NCBI RefSeq assembly: GCF_030161235.1
Contig: NZ_BSPW01000088.1
Span: forward strand, 1 to 34,315
Reading direction: 5' to 3'
Source of the DNA: Vibrio zhanjiangensis
GTDB taxonomy: Bacteria > Pseudomonadota > Gammaproteobacteria > Enterobacterales > Vibrionaceae
Length of the DNA stretch: 34,315 bases
How positions within the stretch are numbered: position 1 is the stretch's first letter; every line of letters starts with the position of its first letter. A model generated the notes under the pieces. That model was not told the origin of the DNA. It saw only the letters and a list, made by a program, of their open reading frames with translations, and ran no database searches. This document shows, piece by piece, positions 7,774 through 16,581 of the stretch. Position numbers and translations under genes: made by a program.

Positions 7774-8838
7774 TTAGCCAACAAAAGATTGCTGAAGTGC
7801 TAACTTAAGCTCTTGTTCTGCTTGTTCTATTACTTTCTGAGCTTTTTCACGTTGCTCTCTACCCTCTTTAGCCCTTGCGAGAGTATTATTAAGAGTCTCG
7901 ATGGTTAATTGATTAACCGTCTGAAGCGAATCTAAGTCCAGAATTCCACGTTGGTAATTTTCGGCGATTTGCTCTTCCAATACTTTAAGCTTCTCTGCAT
8001 TCTGCACGTATTGTTTATTCGTATAATCCTTGACAGCCTTCGTTATTTGTAATGCGTTTTCTTTCTCATAATTGGATATAGCGATTAAGAACTGTCGTTT
8101 CCATAAAGGGAAAGTGTTATGTATGATATCCTGTATATCTTCCATTAACATTTTATTCCCTTCCTGAGACAAACGAATCTGTGGCGCTGTTTGAATCGCC
8201 GCCAGCTTGGTCAGTTCTAAGTTATGAATCCGTTTTTCCAACCTTGCTACTGCTTGAGTAGCGTCACGGCATTGCTGTGCATCCAAGGCATCAGAACTCT
8301 GTTCTGACTTACTCAACAGCTCAGGCAAAAGTTCTTGGTTAAGTTGAGCTAACTTGTATCGCCCTGCTTCTATGTAACGTTCAAGTTCATTAAGCAGACC
8401 CAAGTTATATTGATACAGCTCGTCTAGCTGATTAACATCATGAGCAAGCTTTGCCTGCTGTCCCTCTAACCGTTCAGCTAATGAATCAAGCTGTTTTTTT
8501 ACCGAATCAAAACTGGTAGAAAACTTTTTGAACGAGTCAAAAAGTTCGCCAATTAAAGGAAGCTTGGACAAAAAGCTGCGCTGACCAAGTTGCTCAAAAT
8601 CACTAGTATCCATTGAAGCAACCATAGCCTGAAGAATGTCTCCAGCTTCACCACTATCTCGAACTCTGACTTGATTCAAAATGGAGTCTGAAAACGCAGT
8701 AATTTTATCCAAAGCTTGATGACCAAAAGTGATAGTGGCAACACTATCAAATGGGTCAAAGTTCTCAGCTATAACAAGAATATCCTGTTCAGTTTCTGTT
8801 TCTACTACTTCTGTCTGAGCAGTTTCAGTGACAGTCAT
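7774..8838 (-). CDS. TelA-family protein ('toxic anion resistance')
   Basis: A 354-residue soluble, strongly helical protein of the TelA family (Pfam TelA, from memory). Support comes from the conserved centre with APQIRLSQEGNKMLMEDIQD followed by PLWKRQ, and from the long helical C-terminus. Residues 1-30 are acidic and probably disordered. Residues about 100-215 and 265-350 look like coiled coils. The family was named for tellurite resistance, but many members lie in stress-response clusters and their biochemical role is not settled; I do not infer tellurite resistance. The ATG at 8838 follows AAGGAG at 5-base spacing, and that site overlaps the stop of the phospholipase-D-like gene, only nine bases upstream. 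It is the last gene of the five-gene operon. Confidence 0.82.
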   Translation of the reverse strand: MTVTETAQTEVVETETEQDILVIAENFDPFDSVATITFGHQALDKITAFSDSILNQVRVRDSGEAGDILQAMVASMDTSDFEQLGQRSFLSKLPLIGELFDSFKKFSTSFDSVKKQLDSLAERLEGQQAKLAHDVNQLDELYQYNLGLLNELERYIEAGRYKLAQLNQELLPELLSKSEQSSDALDAQQCRDATQAVARLEKRIHNLELTKLAAIQTAPQIRLSQEGNKMLMEDIQDIIHNTFPLWKRQFLIAISNYEKENALQITKAVKDYTNKQYVQNAEKLKVLEEQIAENYQRGILDLDSLQTVNQLTIETLNNTLARAKEGREQREKAQKVIEQAEQELKLALQQSFVG

Positions 8839-8847
8839 AAAGGCTCC

Positions 8848-9555
8848 TTAATATTGAGAAGGCTGATAGCAAGGAAAACGTTGCCAAAGTTGTTCGAATT
8901 GTCTGGAAAAAGAGTTAACGAACCGGACATCATCCGATAAGGTAATGTCCTCTTGATTATATTTGGACGCACTGCGAGTCCAATTAAAACTCCCATTAAT
9001 AAGGCGTTGCTTATCAAAAATCGCAAACTTGTGATGCATGTGGTAGGGCGTAGTATCAATTTTTATTGGAATGCCTTTTCGTGCTAAATAATCAACATCA
9101 CTACCTCTATCAGCAACTTTATCATTATCGGTAATAATTCTAACTTCCACACCACGCTGGGAAGCTCGTAAGATATGCTTAGTTAAATCATCATCTGCAA
9201 TAGTAAACACACAAATATCAATAAAATTACGAGCAAGCTTTAATTGCTCCATAATGCCAGTGATGCAACTTCTACCAGGCGAAAACCAGCTACTTGCTAG
9301 TTTGCTATTCAAAACCTTGGTGTTATCTATTAACTTAACGACTCGTTCAAGCCAATTCAGTACAGCCGTTGACTCTGAACCATGAAGCAATGCCATTTTA
9401 GCCATTTTGAAACTTTGATTACGCAAAAATGCACGTTCTTCACTAGACAAAGCTTGTTCTGCTAGTTGGTTCTGTAGGTATTTCTTCTCTTGATCATCAA
9501 GACGAAAATCAGATAGTGATTCCTCTAACCAATGAATCCATTTAGCCTGATTCAT
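8848..9555 (-). CDS. Phospholipase-D-like protein with one HKD motif
   Basis: A 235-residue protein. Residues 1-80 are helical and unassigned. Residues about 91-225 form one phospholipase-D superfamily half: FSPGRSCITGIMEQLK, RGVEVRIITDND, then the HKD motif with H174, K176 and D181, followed by GSFNWT at 188-193. Single-HKD members act as dimers; relatives include nucleases such as Nuc and mitochondrial PLD6-type enzymes, and phosphodiester hydrolysis is the expected chemistry. Nucleic acid versus lipid as substrate cannot be decided. No signal peptide or membrane segment is evident, so it is probably cytoplasmic. Its ATG overlaps the ATPase stop (ATGA), implying translational coupling, and GGGAGAG lies 8 bases upstream. 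Confidence 0.85.
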   Translation of the reverse strand: MNQAKWIHWLEESLSDFRLDDQEKKYLQNQLAEQALSSEERAFLRNQSFKMAKMALLHGSESTAVLNWLERVVKLIDNTKVLNSKLASSWFSPGRSCITGIMEQLKLARNFIDICVFTIADDDLTKHILRASQRGVEVRIITDNDKVADRGSDVDYLARKGIPIKIDTTPYHMHHKFAIFDKQRLINGSFNWTRSASKYNQEDITLSDDVRFVNSFSRQFEQLWQRFPCYQPSQY

Positions 9556-12500
9556 TGGTTGCTCTCCCTGCCAAGTAAAGAAACATTCTGATTCAAAATT
9601 GCAAGTTGCTGTACAACTTGACCAGCCCTATCTTCTGAATCCCCCATAAGTTGATGCCTTTGATAACTTTGTTTAATCTCTTGCCACCTTTCTACTTGCG
9701 CCGAAGTCATGTTCCCTCTTAATTCCGCCAGCTTAAGCAGATTTTCCTCAGCGCCATCAGCAAGTGTTTGCGCCTCACCCTGATAGTGATCTTGTAGCAA
9801 GGAATTCAGCTCATCATCAGTCATAACTGAAGATATTTTTTCTACCAATTTGTTCATATTTCGATAAGAACCCTGCAATTTAAACGCAGGTTCTACTCTA
9901 TACTGTTCTGAAGTCGCCGCAGAATGAATGTATTGCTGGTTAACTTTTAGTACAACTTGCTGCACCCTTATCAATTTTTGAATAGTAGTGACAATTTCAC
10001 TTGATTCTGAAGCTGAGTACGAATAGCTCATCTCACTCAATGCAATACTTTCACCACTTGCCATGCGAACAAAACGGTACAAATCATCAAGATCACGCGT
10101 TGCAAGAGGAGCTAACGTAGGGTTTGATGTCAACGAATTTTCAATAAAGCTCAGCTCGAAAGCTTGCTTTTGATCAGACAGCATATCACCCAGGTTATAA
10201 ATATCTGCACGGTTAGCAAGCATATCAGGTATACGAAAAGCCTCTCCCATCTCTGTATATGGGTTGCCAGCCATTACAACTGCGAATTTTTTACCCCGCA
10301 TATCATAGGTTTTTGCAACTCCCTGCCATGAGCCCTCTATACGACGTGTTCCATCACATAAAGAGATAAATCTTTGAAGAAATTCGGGATTTGTATGTTG
10401 AATATCATCTAGATATAACAAGACATTATTGCCCATCTCAAACGCAAGATTGATTTTCTCAATCTCACGAGCAGAGTTCTGATCAGGCGCATCAGAAGGA
10501 TCCAGTGATGTTGCTTTATGGCCGATGGAGGGTCCATTAATTTTCATAAACACCAAACCTAGTTTATGAGCCACATATTCAACCAAGGTGGTTTTACCAT
10601 AACCCGGTGGAGATATAAGTAGTAACATGCCCATAAGATCAGTTCGCTTATTATCTCCTAGCGTCCCTATTTGTTTAGCAAAATTATCACCAATCAGTGG
10701 TAAATAACTTTCACTGATAAGCTTGTTGCGAACAAAAGAGGTTAGTGGACGAGGTTTGAACTCATCAAGACGAAACTGTTCCTTGTACTGATTCAATAGT
10801 TCTGTTCTGAGGCCCAAGTATGTTTCATACTTAGGAACTACTTGACTCCGATGCAATTCATTGCGCTGAATAAAATCATCCAACACTAATGTTAGTTTAC
10901 CGTTAATGATTCGCTTATGTTCACCGATCAAGCCTGCAACAGTAAATTTCAATGAGAAGTCAATGCTATGTAAAATCAAATTTGACTGAGTTTTACACAA
11001 TGAAATCGCAGCACTTTCAGTAATAAAAGCCTGCCCATAGTCTCTTTGTTCCGTATATGCTTTCAACCACTGAAGGTGATCATTAAACTGCTCTTTTAAG
11101 GGCAAGTCTGCAAATGAAGAGTCTATGCTCCGACGAAATTGTAAGTAATCTTCACTCAGGTCTAAGGCATCTTGACTAACCTGAATATAATTGTCCTTTT
11201 GGGATAAGAGTAAAATAAGATAACTTGCACTGTCATTGGCATACTCACCAACAAAATCATCTGCTATAAGATTTCGTAGATCATTAAATGCATCAGAGGT
11301 ATTCAAATGCTCCCGTAATAATTCGGCATTGACTGCTTTGCTCCGAACACTAGCGATAGTGTTTTCGTCTTGTTCAAGCAACCAAAGAATTGCATTTGCT
11401 CGGGCTTCCTGACTGTAACGTAATAGCCCAGCTTTATTATAAATGGGTAGCACTTGGGATAAAATATTCGTTGCATCATTATCATGAACGCCTTTTACAT
11501 ACGCTTCTTTATATCGAGGGGCAGCAAAGCGCCTAACATACTCTGCAAGCTGGTTCTGCGAATGGGCTTTATATAATGCATCTAGATTCACTTCTGATTT
11601 GTTTTGTCCAGCAAAGTAAAGGACTAAATAGGCCAGATATTCTGCACGACATACTGTTTCACTCTCCGAAACGATGTCAAGTTTGGATACCTCTTTCATG
11701 TTAAGGAAAGTGTTATCATTTATAGGCTGATAAAAATCAGTCCCTGATATATGAGCACTCAGTCCATCTTTTTGCTCGACCAATGTCAAATCCAGTGCTT
11801 GCTGGTTAACACTGAACCTGTGTTTACCCAGCCGCAGTACTTTACCACCTTGCTCAAAGATATCTTGATTATCACGCAATGCTCGCAAGGACTGATCTTG
11901 TAATGACTTGAGCTTGGCATCTAAGCTATCGGACTTAACACTATCACCTAGTTGGCGAATCGATTCAGACAATTGAATCGATTTAAGTACCATTGCATCC
12001 GTTGCAAAATAACTGTTTAAACCAGCGATATCATCAAACTTGGCGACTCGCTTTTCGATACTGGTTAAGGTTACGGTCGCAGCTTGAAGTAAATTCTGAA
12101 TTCTACGCTGTTGTGATGCAATCAATTGTTGTTTGTGATTATCCAGAATCGAATGAACTTCATCCCTTTTAGAATATATCTCGCTCAAAAACCGTTCAAA
12201 ATCTGAAAATCTCGATTCAAGTTTATCCAATTGACCTATGAGTTTCGCTAACTGCGTATCACATTCATCAGGGGAAGTGGCAAGCTCCATAGCTGTGCTA
12301 ACAGATTGACCAAATAATTTAAACTGTGCACTGAATTCTGCTTGGGCTTCTTCACTTTGGAGGCTTTTATCGCGACTACGAAGCTTAGCAGACACACTGT
12401 TAAGTAAAGAAGAGACTTCTGTGGTCAGATCAAGAATTCTTGTGGCTTGAGTTGGGTCCTCAGTATCAATATCTGTAACTTCTTCTATTACTAGTTGAAG

Positions 12501-14411
12501 ATCATTCCTCAGCTCGTCCACGTGGTCTTGTAGCTTCGCCATATGAGAAGTTTTTTCTACCTGTATTAACTCAGACTCTATGTATTTAATTTGCTTTTTG
12601 AAAGGTAGGTAAGCTTCTTCATTTTGCAACAAAGTAAGCAATTGTTGATTTAGTAATGAGCGCTGTTGTTGCAAAATAACCAATATATCATCTATGCCTA
12701 CGGTATCGACATAGTGCTGCTGGCGCAAGGCCATTGTGGCTCCAACTTGGCTTTTTACCTCAGCCAATAATCCAAGCAAAATGTTGGCTTGCTCTTTAGG
12801 TGCTAGCTTAATCTTGTTAATCAGACTCTCTACTGTGCTTTTTTGTTCAGCTAAGTTATCTAGCGCATGAGACTGCAGTTGCTTAACTTTGGCAAACTCA
12901 CCAATAACCTTGTCAGCCGTTACCATCAAGTCGTTGATTAATTTACCAATACCTTGAGCATAATCATGATTTAACCAATGGTAGTGATCCAGAGTGGTTT
13001 GACACTGTTTGAGTAAAACCTCGTAAGCTGTACTGGTGACTTCTTCGGTTTGAGCTAACTGTGATACGGATAAAACTGATGATAAAGCCCTTACTAATTC
13101 AGCATTACCTAAGTTGAATAGTGGACTGGACCCATTACTCTGGAGATTACTAGCTGCGTAGTATTCGGTGGTAGAGAAAGGTGTATCCCAAACACGTAAT
13201 GGATGAACGGTGGAAGCTTCGGCATTCTCAGAAAGTTGAAAAACTAACATTCGCCCGTCTGGATAGAGGCTAAAACCATGGCTTTCCATTGGGGAGGCAA
13301 ATTTTTTCTCAATTATATTGTAGGTAAAGGAAACATAGTACCCCTCTAAGATGTTGAAAAAGAAATACAATATATCCTCCCCATTTGGTGAGGTTATCTG
13401 CTGAAAAAACTCAAGGTGTTGCCATGGCATATCAAACTGCTTGTGCTCACCATTGGATAGTACAAATCCGTGGGAGTACAATATACCGTGGTCTTCAGGA
13501 AGCGCCTTAGCACTATGACTTAATGCGTCTGCCCTAACAACATGTTGAGTAATTGGGTTATAAATAAAGTAACGGTCTTCACGTTCACGGTTTGGACGAA
13601 TTTTTAGAACGATGAGCCCTCCAATGAACGCATAATGAATATGAGCATCAGCAACGCTTTGGTGAATATCTTCTACTTCTTCACTATAAATCCCTTTACC
13701 ATCATCAGTGTTATCTTCGACTTTGATGGTTAAATCACCACCTATACACTCTACAAACAACTTGTCAGCGATAGAGACATGTGGATGGGTCCCCATGATA
13801 TGATCATCTCGTGTCGTAGTGACCCACTCAAAGTCATGCTGAGCCATGTTGGTTAACGATTGATGGCCATCAGAATCAAGAAACTCAATAGAATTTGAGT
13901 TGATTTGAAAACGAAAGACTCTACGATCTTCAACTCGCATACCGATCTGGAAAGCAATATATAATATATTTTCCTGACGAGATATTTGCGACAGCCTTGC
14001 GTCTCGGTAGTAGGTGAACAGTTCAGTAAACTCGTGTAAAAAGCGAGCATCATGCAGGAAACTTTCCTCTACAGACAGGGGTTCTATTCGAAAAGTCCCC
14101 TCATTTTCATGCAGTTGATACAGTCCGAAAACATCTTGCAAAGCTGGGGCGGCTTTCATTCCAACATGCACTTGATAGCCAAACAATAGTTGTTGATTGA
14201 CTTGAGCCATGTCGATAGGGATACATCTAGCATCGGTTTGAACATTCGTCTTACCGATCAATTTTAGTTCTTGACCACCAAAAATTTCTTGGCGCTTATG
14301 ATTAAAAGAGTGAGTGAGAGATTTGAGCTGTTGGCCTTGCTGAAAGAGACGAGATCTTAGAACCTCGTAAGCACCACCTTCACTCACAGCTTTCTGAGTC
14401 GAGTCTGACAT
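9552..14411 (-). CDS. Giant coiled-coil AAA+ ATPase, DUF3686 'DNA repair ATPase' type
   Basis: A 1619-residue protein. Residues 1 to about 430 are beta-rich with repeated short strands and fit the N-terminal DUF3686 region as I remember it. Residues about 470-880 hold long coiled-coil stretches. Residues about 1240-1450 form an AAA+ module: Walker A SPPGYGKTTL with K1273, Walker B LLYLDD (D1335, D1336), then a sensor-1-like VVMAGNPYTEMGEAFRIP and the NRADIYNLGD segment. The C-terminal tail is helical. DDIQ in place of the usual DE is the main deviation. The layout suggests an ATP-driven remodelling machine; the 'DNA repair' label is a database name, not evidence. The gene starts at ATG 14411 behind CAGG, 59 bases after the flotillin gene. 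Confidence 0.82.
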   Translation of the reverse strand: MSDSTQKAVSEGGAYEVLRSRLFQQGQQLKSLTHSFNHKRQEIFGGQELKLIGKTNVQTDARCIPIDMAQVNQQLLFGYQVHVGMKAAPALQDVFGLYQLHENEGTFRIEPLSVEESFLHDARFLHEFTELFTYYRDARLSQISRQENILYIAFQIGMRVEDRRVFRFQINSNSIEFLDSDGHQSLTNMAQHDFEWVTTTRDDHIMGTHPHVSIADKLFVECIGGDLTIKVEDNTDDGKGIYSEEVEDIHQSVADAHIHYAFIGGLIVLKIRPNREREDRYFIYNPITQHVVRADALSHSAKALPEDHGILYSHGFVLSNGEHKQFDMPWQHLEFFQQITSPNGEDILYFFFNILEGYYVSFTYNIIEKKFASPMESHGFSLYPDGRMLVFQLSENAEASTVHPLRVWDTPFSTTEYYAASNLQSNGSSPLFNLGNAELVRALSSVLSVSQLAQTEEVTSTAYEVLLKQCQTTLDHYHWLNHDYAQGIGKLINDLMVTADKVIGEFAKVKQLQSHALDNLAEQKSTVESLINKIKLAPKEQANILLGLLAEVKSQVGATMALRQQHYVDTVGIDDILVILQQQRSLLNQQLLTLLQNEEAYLPFKKQIKYIESELIQVEKTSHMAKLQDHVDELRNDLQLVIEEVTDIDTEDPTQATRILDLTTEVSSLLNSVSAKLRSRDKSLQSEEAQAEFSAQFKLFGQSVSTAMELATSPDECDTQLAKLIGQLDKLESRFSDFERFLSEIYSKRDEVHSILDNHKQQLIASQQRRIQNLLQAATVTLTSIEKRVAKFDDIAGLNSYFATDAMVLKSIQLSESIRQLGDSVKSDSLDAKLKSLQDQSLRALRDNQDIFEQGGKVLRLGKHRFSVNQQALDLTLVEQKDGLSAHISGTDFYQPINDNTFLNMKEVSKLDIVSESETVCRAEYLAYLVLYFAGQNKSEVNLDALYKAHSQNQLAEYVRRFAAPRYKEAYVKGVHDNDATNILSQVLPIYNKAGLLRYSQEARANAILWLLEQDENTIASVRSKAVNAELLREHLNTSDAFNDLRNLIADDFVGEYANDSASYLILLLSQKDNYIQVSQDALDLSEDYLQFRRSIDSSFADLPLKEQFNDHLQWLKAYTEQRDYGQAFITESAAISLCKTQSNLILHSIDFSLKFTVAGLIGEHKRIINGKLTLVLDDFIQRNELHRSQVVPKYETYLGLRTELLNQYKEQFRLDEFKPRPLTSFVRNKLISESYLPLIGDNFAKQIGTLGDNKRTDLMGMLLLISPPGYGKTTLVEYVAHKLGLVFMKINGPSIGHKATSLDPSDAPDQNSAREIEKINLAFEMGNNVLLYLDDIQHTNPEFLQRFISLCDGTRRIEGSWQGVAKTYDMRGKKFAVVMAGNPYTEMGEAFRIPDMLANRADIYNLGDMLSDQKQAFELSFIENSLTSNPTLAPLATRDLDDLYRFVRMASGESIALSEMSYSYSASESSEIVTTIQKLIRVQQVVLKVNQQYIHSAATSEQYRVEPAFKLQGSYRNMNKLVEKISSVMTDDELNSLLQDHYQGEAQTLADGAEENLLKLAELRGNMTSAQVERWQEIKQSYQRHQLMGDSEDRAGQVVQQLAILNQNVSLLGRESNQ

Positions 14412-14424
14412 AGTAATACCTGTA

Positions 14425-14450
14425 AGTCCCGCTAAACATTTAGCGGGACT
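14425..14450 (-). promoter_or_regulatory. Intercistronic hairpin between the flotillin and ATPase genes
   Basis: AGTCCCGCTAAA and TTTAGCGGGACT are perfect inverted 12-base arms separated by two bases; at least 10-11 pairs can form. It lies in the only sizeable gap of the operon. There is no T-run after it on either strand, so a simple intrinsic terminator is unlikely. The ATPase ribosome-binding region (CAGG) starts a few bases downstream. RNA stabilisation, processing or translational tuning is inferred. Confidence 0.75.
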
Positions 14451-14470
14451 CTGTGAGGTGATAGGGTTAT

Positions 14471-16558
14471 TTATGCGTTACTTTTAGGAGCAGTATCTAG
14501 TGAGTTTTGTATTTTTTTCATTAATTCAGCGGCACCACCTTGAGAGTTTAATAAGCTCGCCAATGCAACATTACTCAAATCACTACTTTTAATATTAGAG
14601 TTTTCTAATATGTCTTTGATATCCTGAGGTAAACTGCGATTGCCTTCAACATAGTCTGATACAAGCGGGTTGAGTACTTTTGACTCTTCAAACTTACTAT
14701 CCATAGCAGCTGCATCTAAAATAGTACGGCGTATCTGTTCAACACCTTCACCACCGAATAGCTTAATATCAGCATTAGAAAGAGCTTGCGCAATGGCTTT
14801 AGCATTTTCACTTACCACTGATTTCTGAGCATCAATACGAGCCATTTCTAACTCTTTTTCTTGCTGTAGCTGCATCACCCACTTATCGTGCTCACGCGTG
14901 TGCTCATCATATTGCTGAGCAGCTTCAAAGCGAGCGGACTGTGCTTCTGCTTCTGCAAGCCCCTTAGCTCGAAGTGCTTGTGCTTCCGCTTCACCTGTAC
15001 TCTGCAAGGTAAATGCCTCTGCTTCTCCTTTTTCTCTAATTACCTGAACACGCTCTCGCTCAACTTCAACCTGAGCGAGACCTGTTGCGCTTATAAACTC
15101 CCTATCAGCTTGTGCCATACGCTCTTTGGCTGCAGCTTCTTTATCTTTCGTCACAAACTCAGCTTCTGCCCGTTTAACTGCTACAACATGGTCAGCTTCA
15201 GCCTCACGAGATTTAACTGCAAGATCATTTTCAGCTTCACGGGTTTTAACTTTCAGCTCAGCATCATTTTCAATTAAAACACGTTCCGCACGCTCTTTCG
15301 CCGCTTCTTTTTCAGCTCGCGCTGCAACTAGAAGTTCAAGCTGGGCCGCTTCAGCCGCTGCCTCAGCCTCGACCATAGTGACACGTTTTTTACGATTAAC
15401 CTGTTCATTCACACGTAGGTTTTCAGTTTCTTCTTCTTCACGTGCTATCTTTCGTTCAATTTCGACTCGCTGAGATCGAGTTTCAGCAACTAACTTAAGA
15501 GATTCTTCGACTGTTGTCTCTTTGTTCATCTCTCTTTCAGCAACTTCTGTAGCAGTTCGAACCTTCTCTGTCTCAATAGAACGAGTAAGTTCTTCTTCTT
15601 TAATAGCCAGTTGTCTTTGGTTAGCTATTCGAGTCATTTCAACTTCCATTTGAACACTTTCACGCTTTTTGGCTACTTCTTCTTCTGTTTCGAGTTGAGC
15701 CAGTTGAGTAATACGCTGGTATTCTTCTTTCTTTTCGGAAGATAAAGCATTTTCTTGTGCCTTGATAATTTCTATTTCTCGTTGTGTACGCGCAACACTC
15801 TCTTGTTCTTGCTTATCAAGTTGTAAACGATTAGCCTCAGCTTCAACATTTTTCTTTTTGATCGTAGTGCGTTCATCTTGACGAATAGCATTAGTTTCAG
15901 TGTTTTTTTGCGCGGTAATCGCTGAGATCTTACGAATACCCTCAACATCTAAGATATTATCGACTCTGTGTGCATCCAAAGCTGTCTGATCAATCTTATC
16001 AATGACAACATCATATATTTTGAATCCATCCATCTCACTCCCTATAACCTGAACTACAGCATCACGAAAAGCTCGGCGATTAGTGAGAAGCTCTTCAAAC
16101 TCAAACTGTTTTACAGCTGTTTTCAAAGCCTCTGAGAATTTAGGCTGAAAATGCTCTTTGAGACGTTCAATATTAGAAGCGTCATGAGCTGTAAAGAGTT
16201 TTGCGACTCTAATAATGTCTTCCTCTTCATGGTTTACACCAATATAGAAATCTACTTTTAAATCTGCTCGAATATTGTCACGACAATGAAGCCCTTCATA
16301 TTCCTCACCTTCCTGATCTTTGCGGCCACTTCTAATTACAGATATTTTCTTACGTGTGATATCCATACACTCGAACTGATTAATAACAGGCCAAACGAAG
16401 GTACCAGTAAGAGAAGCTCGTGTCTCATGCAAGCCATTTATAATTAATGCATCACCTTCACCTCGAACTTTCTTATATCTTGACATAAGAAAAATCAAGC
16501 AGATTAAGGCGACACCAATTCCAACTGCAATAAAAATAAAACTTGGAAAAACTTCCAT
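14471..16558 (-). CDS. Flotillin-family (SPFH/band 7) membrane protein, YqiK-like
   Basis: A 695-residue flotillin. Residues 5-25 form one N-terminal membrane segment, residues about 27-210 the SPFH (band 7) domain, and residues about 220-570 an exceptionally long Glu/Ala/Arg-rich coiled coil with repeated EAEA- and REAE-type runs, including GEAEAFTLQSTGEAEAQALR typical of flotillins. The C-terminal 120 residues are a mixed helical tail. Family members oligomerise into membrane microdomains and recruit partners. The ATG at 16558 has AGGAG 7 bases upstream. The NfeD-like gene upstream is the usual SPFH partner, 23 bases away. Known YqiK proteins are somewhat shorter; the ATPase, phospholipase-D and TelA genes downstream suggest a dedicated scaffold rather than a general raft protein. 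Confidence 0.9.
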   Translation of the reverse strand: MEVFPSFIFIAVGIGVALICLIFLMSRYKKVRGEGDALIINGLHETRASLTGTFVWPVINQFECMDITRKKISVIRSGRKDQEGEEYEGLHCRDNIRADLKVDFYIGVNHEEEDIIRVAKLFTAHDASNIERLKEHFQPKFSEALKTAVKQFEFEELLTNRRAFRDAVVQVIGSEMDGFKIYDVVIDKIDQTALDAHRVDNILDVEGIRKISAITAQKNTETNAIRQDERTTIKKKNVEAEANRLQLDKQEQESVARTQREIEIIKAQENALSSEKKEEYQRITQLAQLETEEEVAKKRESVQMEVEMTRIANQRQLAIKEEELTRSIETEKVRTATEVAEREMNKETTVEESLKLVAETRSQRVEIERKIAREEEETENLRVNEQVNRKKRVTMVEAEAAAEAAQLELLVAARAEKEAAKERAERVLIENDAELKVKTREAENDLAVKSREAEADHVVAVKRAEAEFVTKDKEAAAKERMAQADREFISATGLAQVEVERERVQVIREKGEAEAFTLQSTGEAEAQALRAKGLAEAEAQSARFEAAQQYDEHTREHDKWVMQLQQEKELEMARIDAQKSVVSENAKAIAQALSNADIKLFGGEGVEQIRRTILDAAAMDSKFEESKVLNPLVSDYVEGNRSLPQDIKDILENSNIKSSDLSNVALASLLNSQGGAAELMKKIQNSLDTAPKSNA

Positions 16559-16581
16559 TAACCAACTCCTGTTATAAATAT

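Noticed and set aside
7774..8838. Tellurite resistance determinant
   Set aside because: TelA-family names reflect one historical phenotype; no terZABCDEF genes or other tellurite genes are present.
14888..15473. Overlapping Ser/Ala/Phe-rich open frames on the plus strand inside the flotillin gene
   Set aside because: They mirror the Glu/Ala-rich coiled-coil codons of the flotillin; composition and lack of start signals mark them as shadows.
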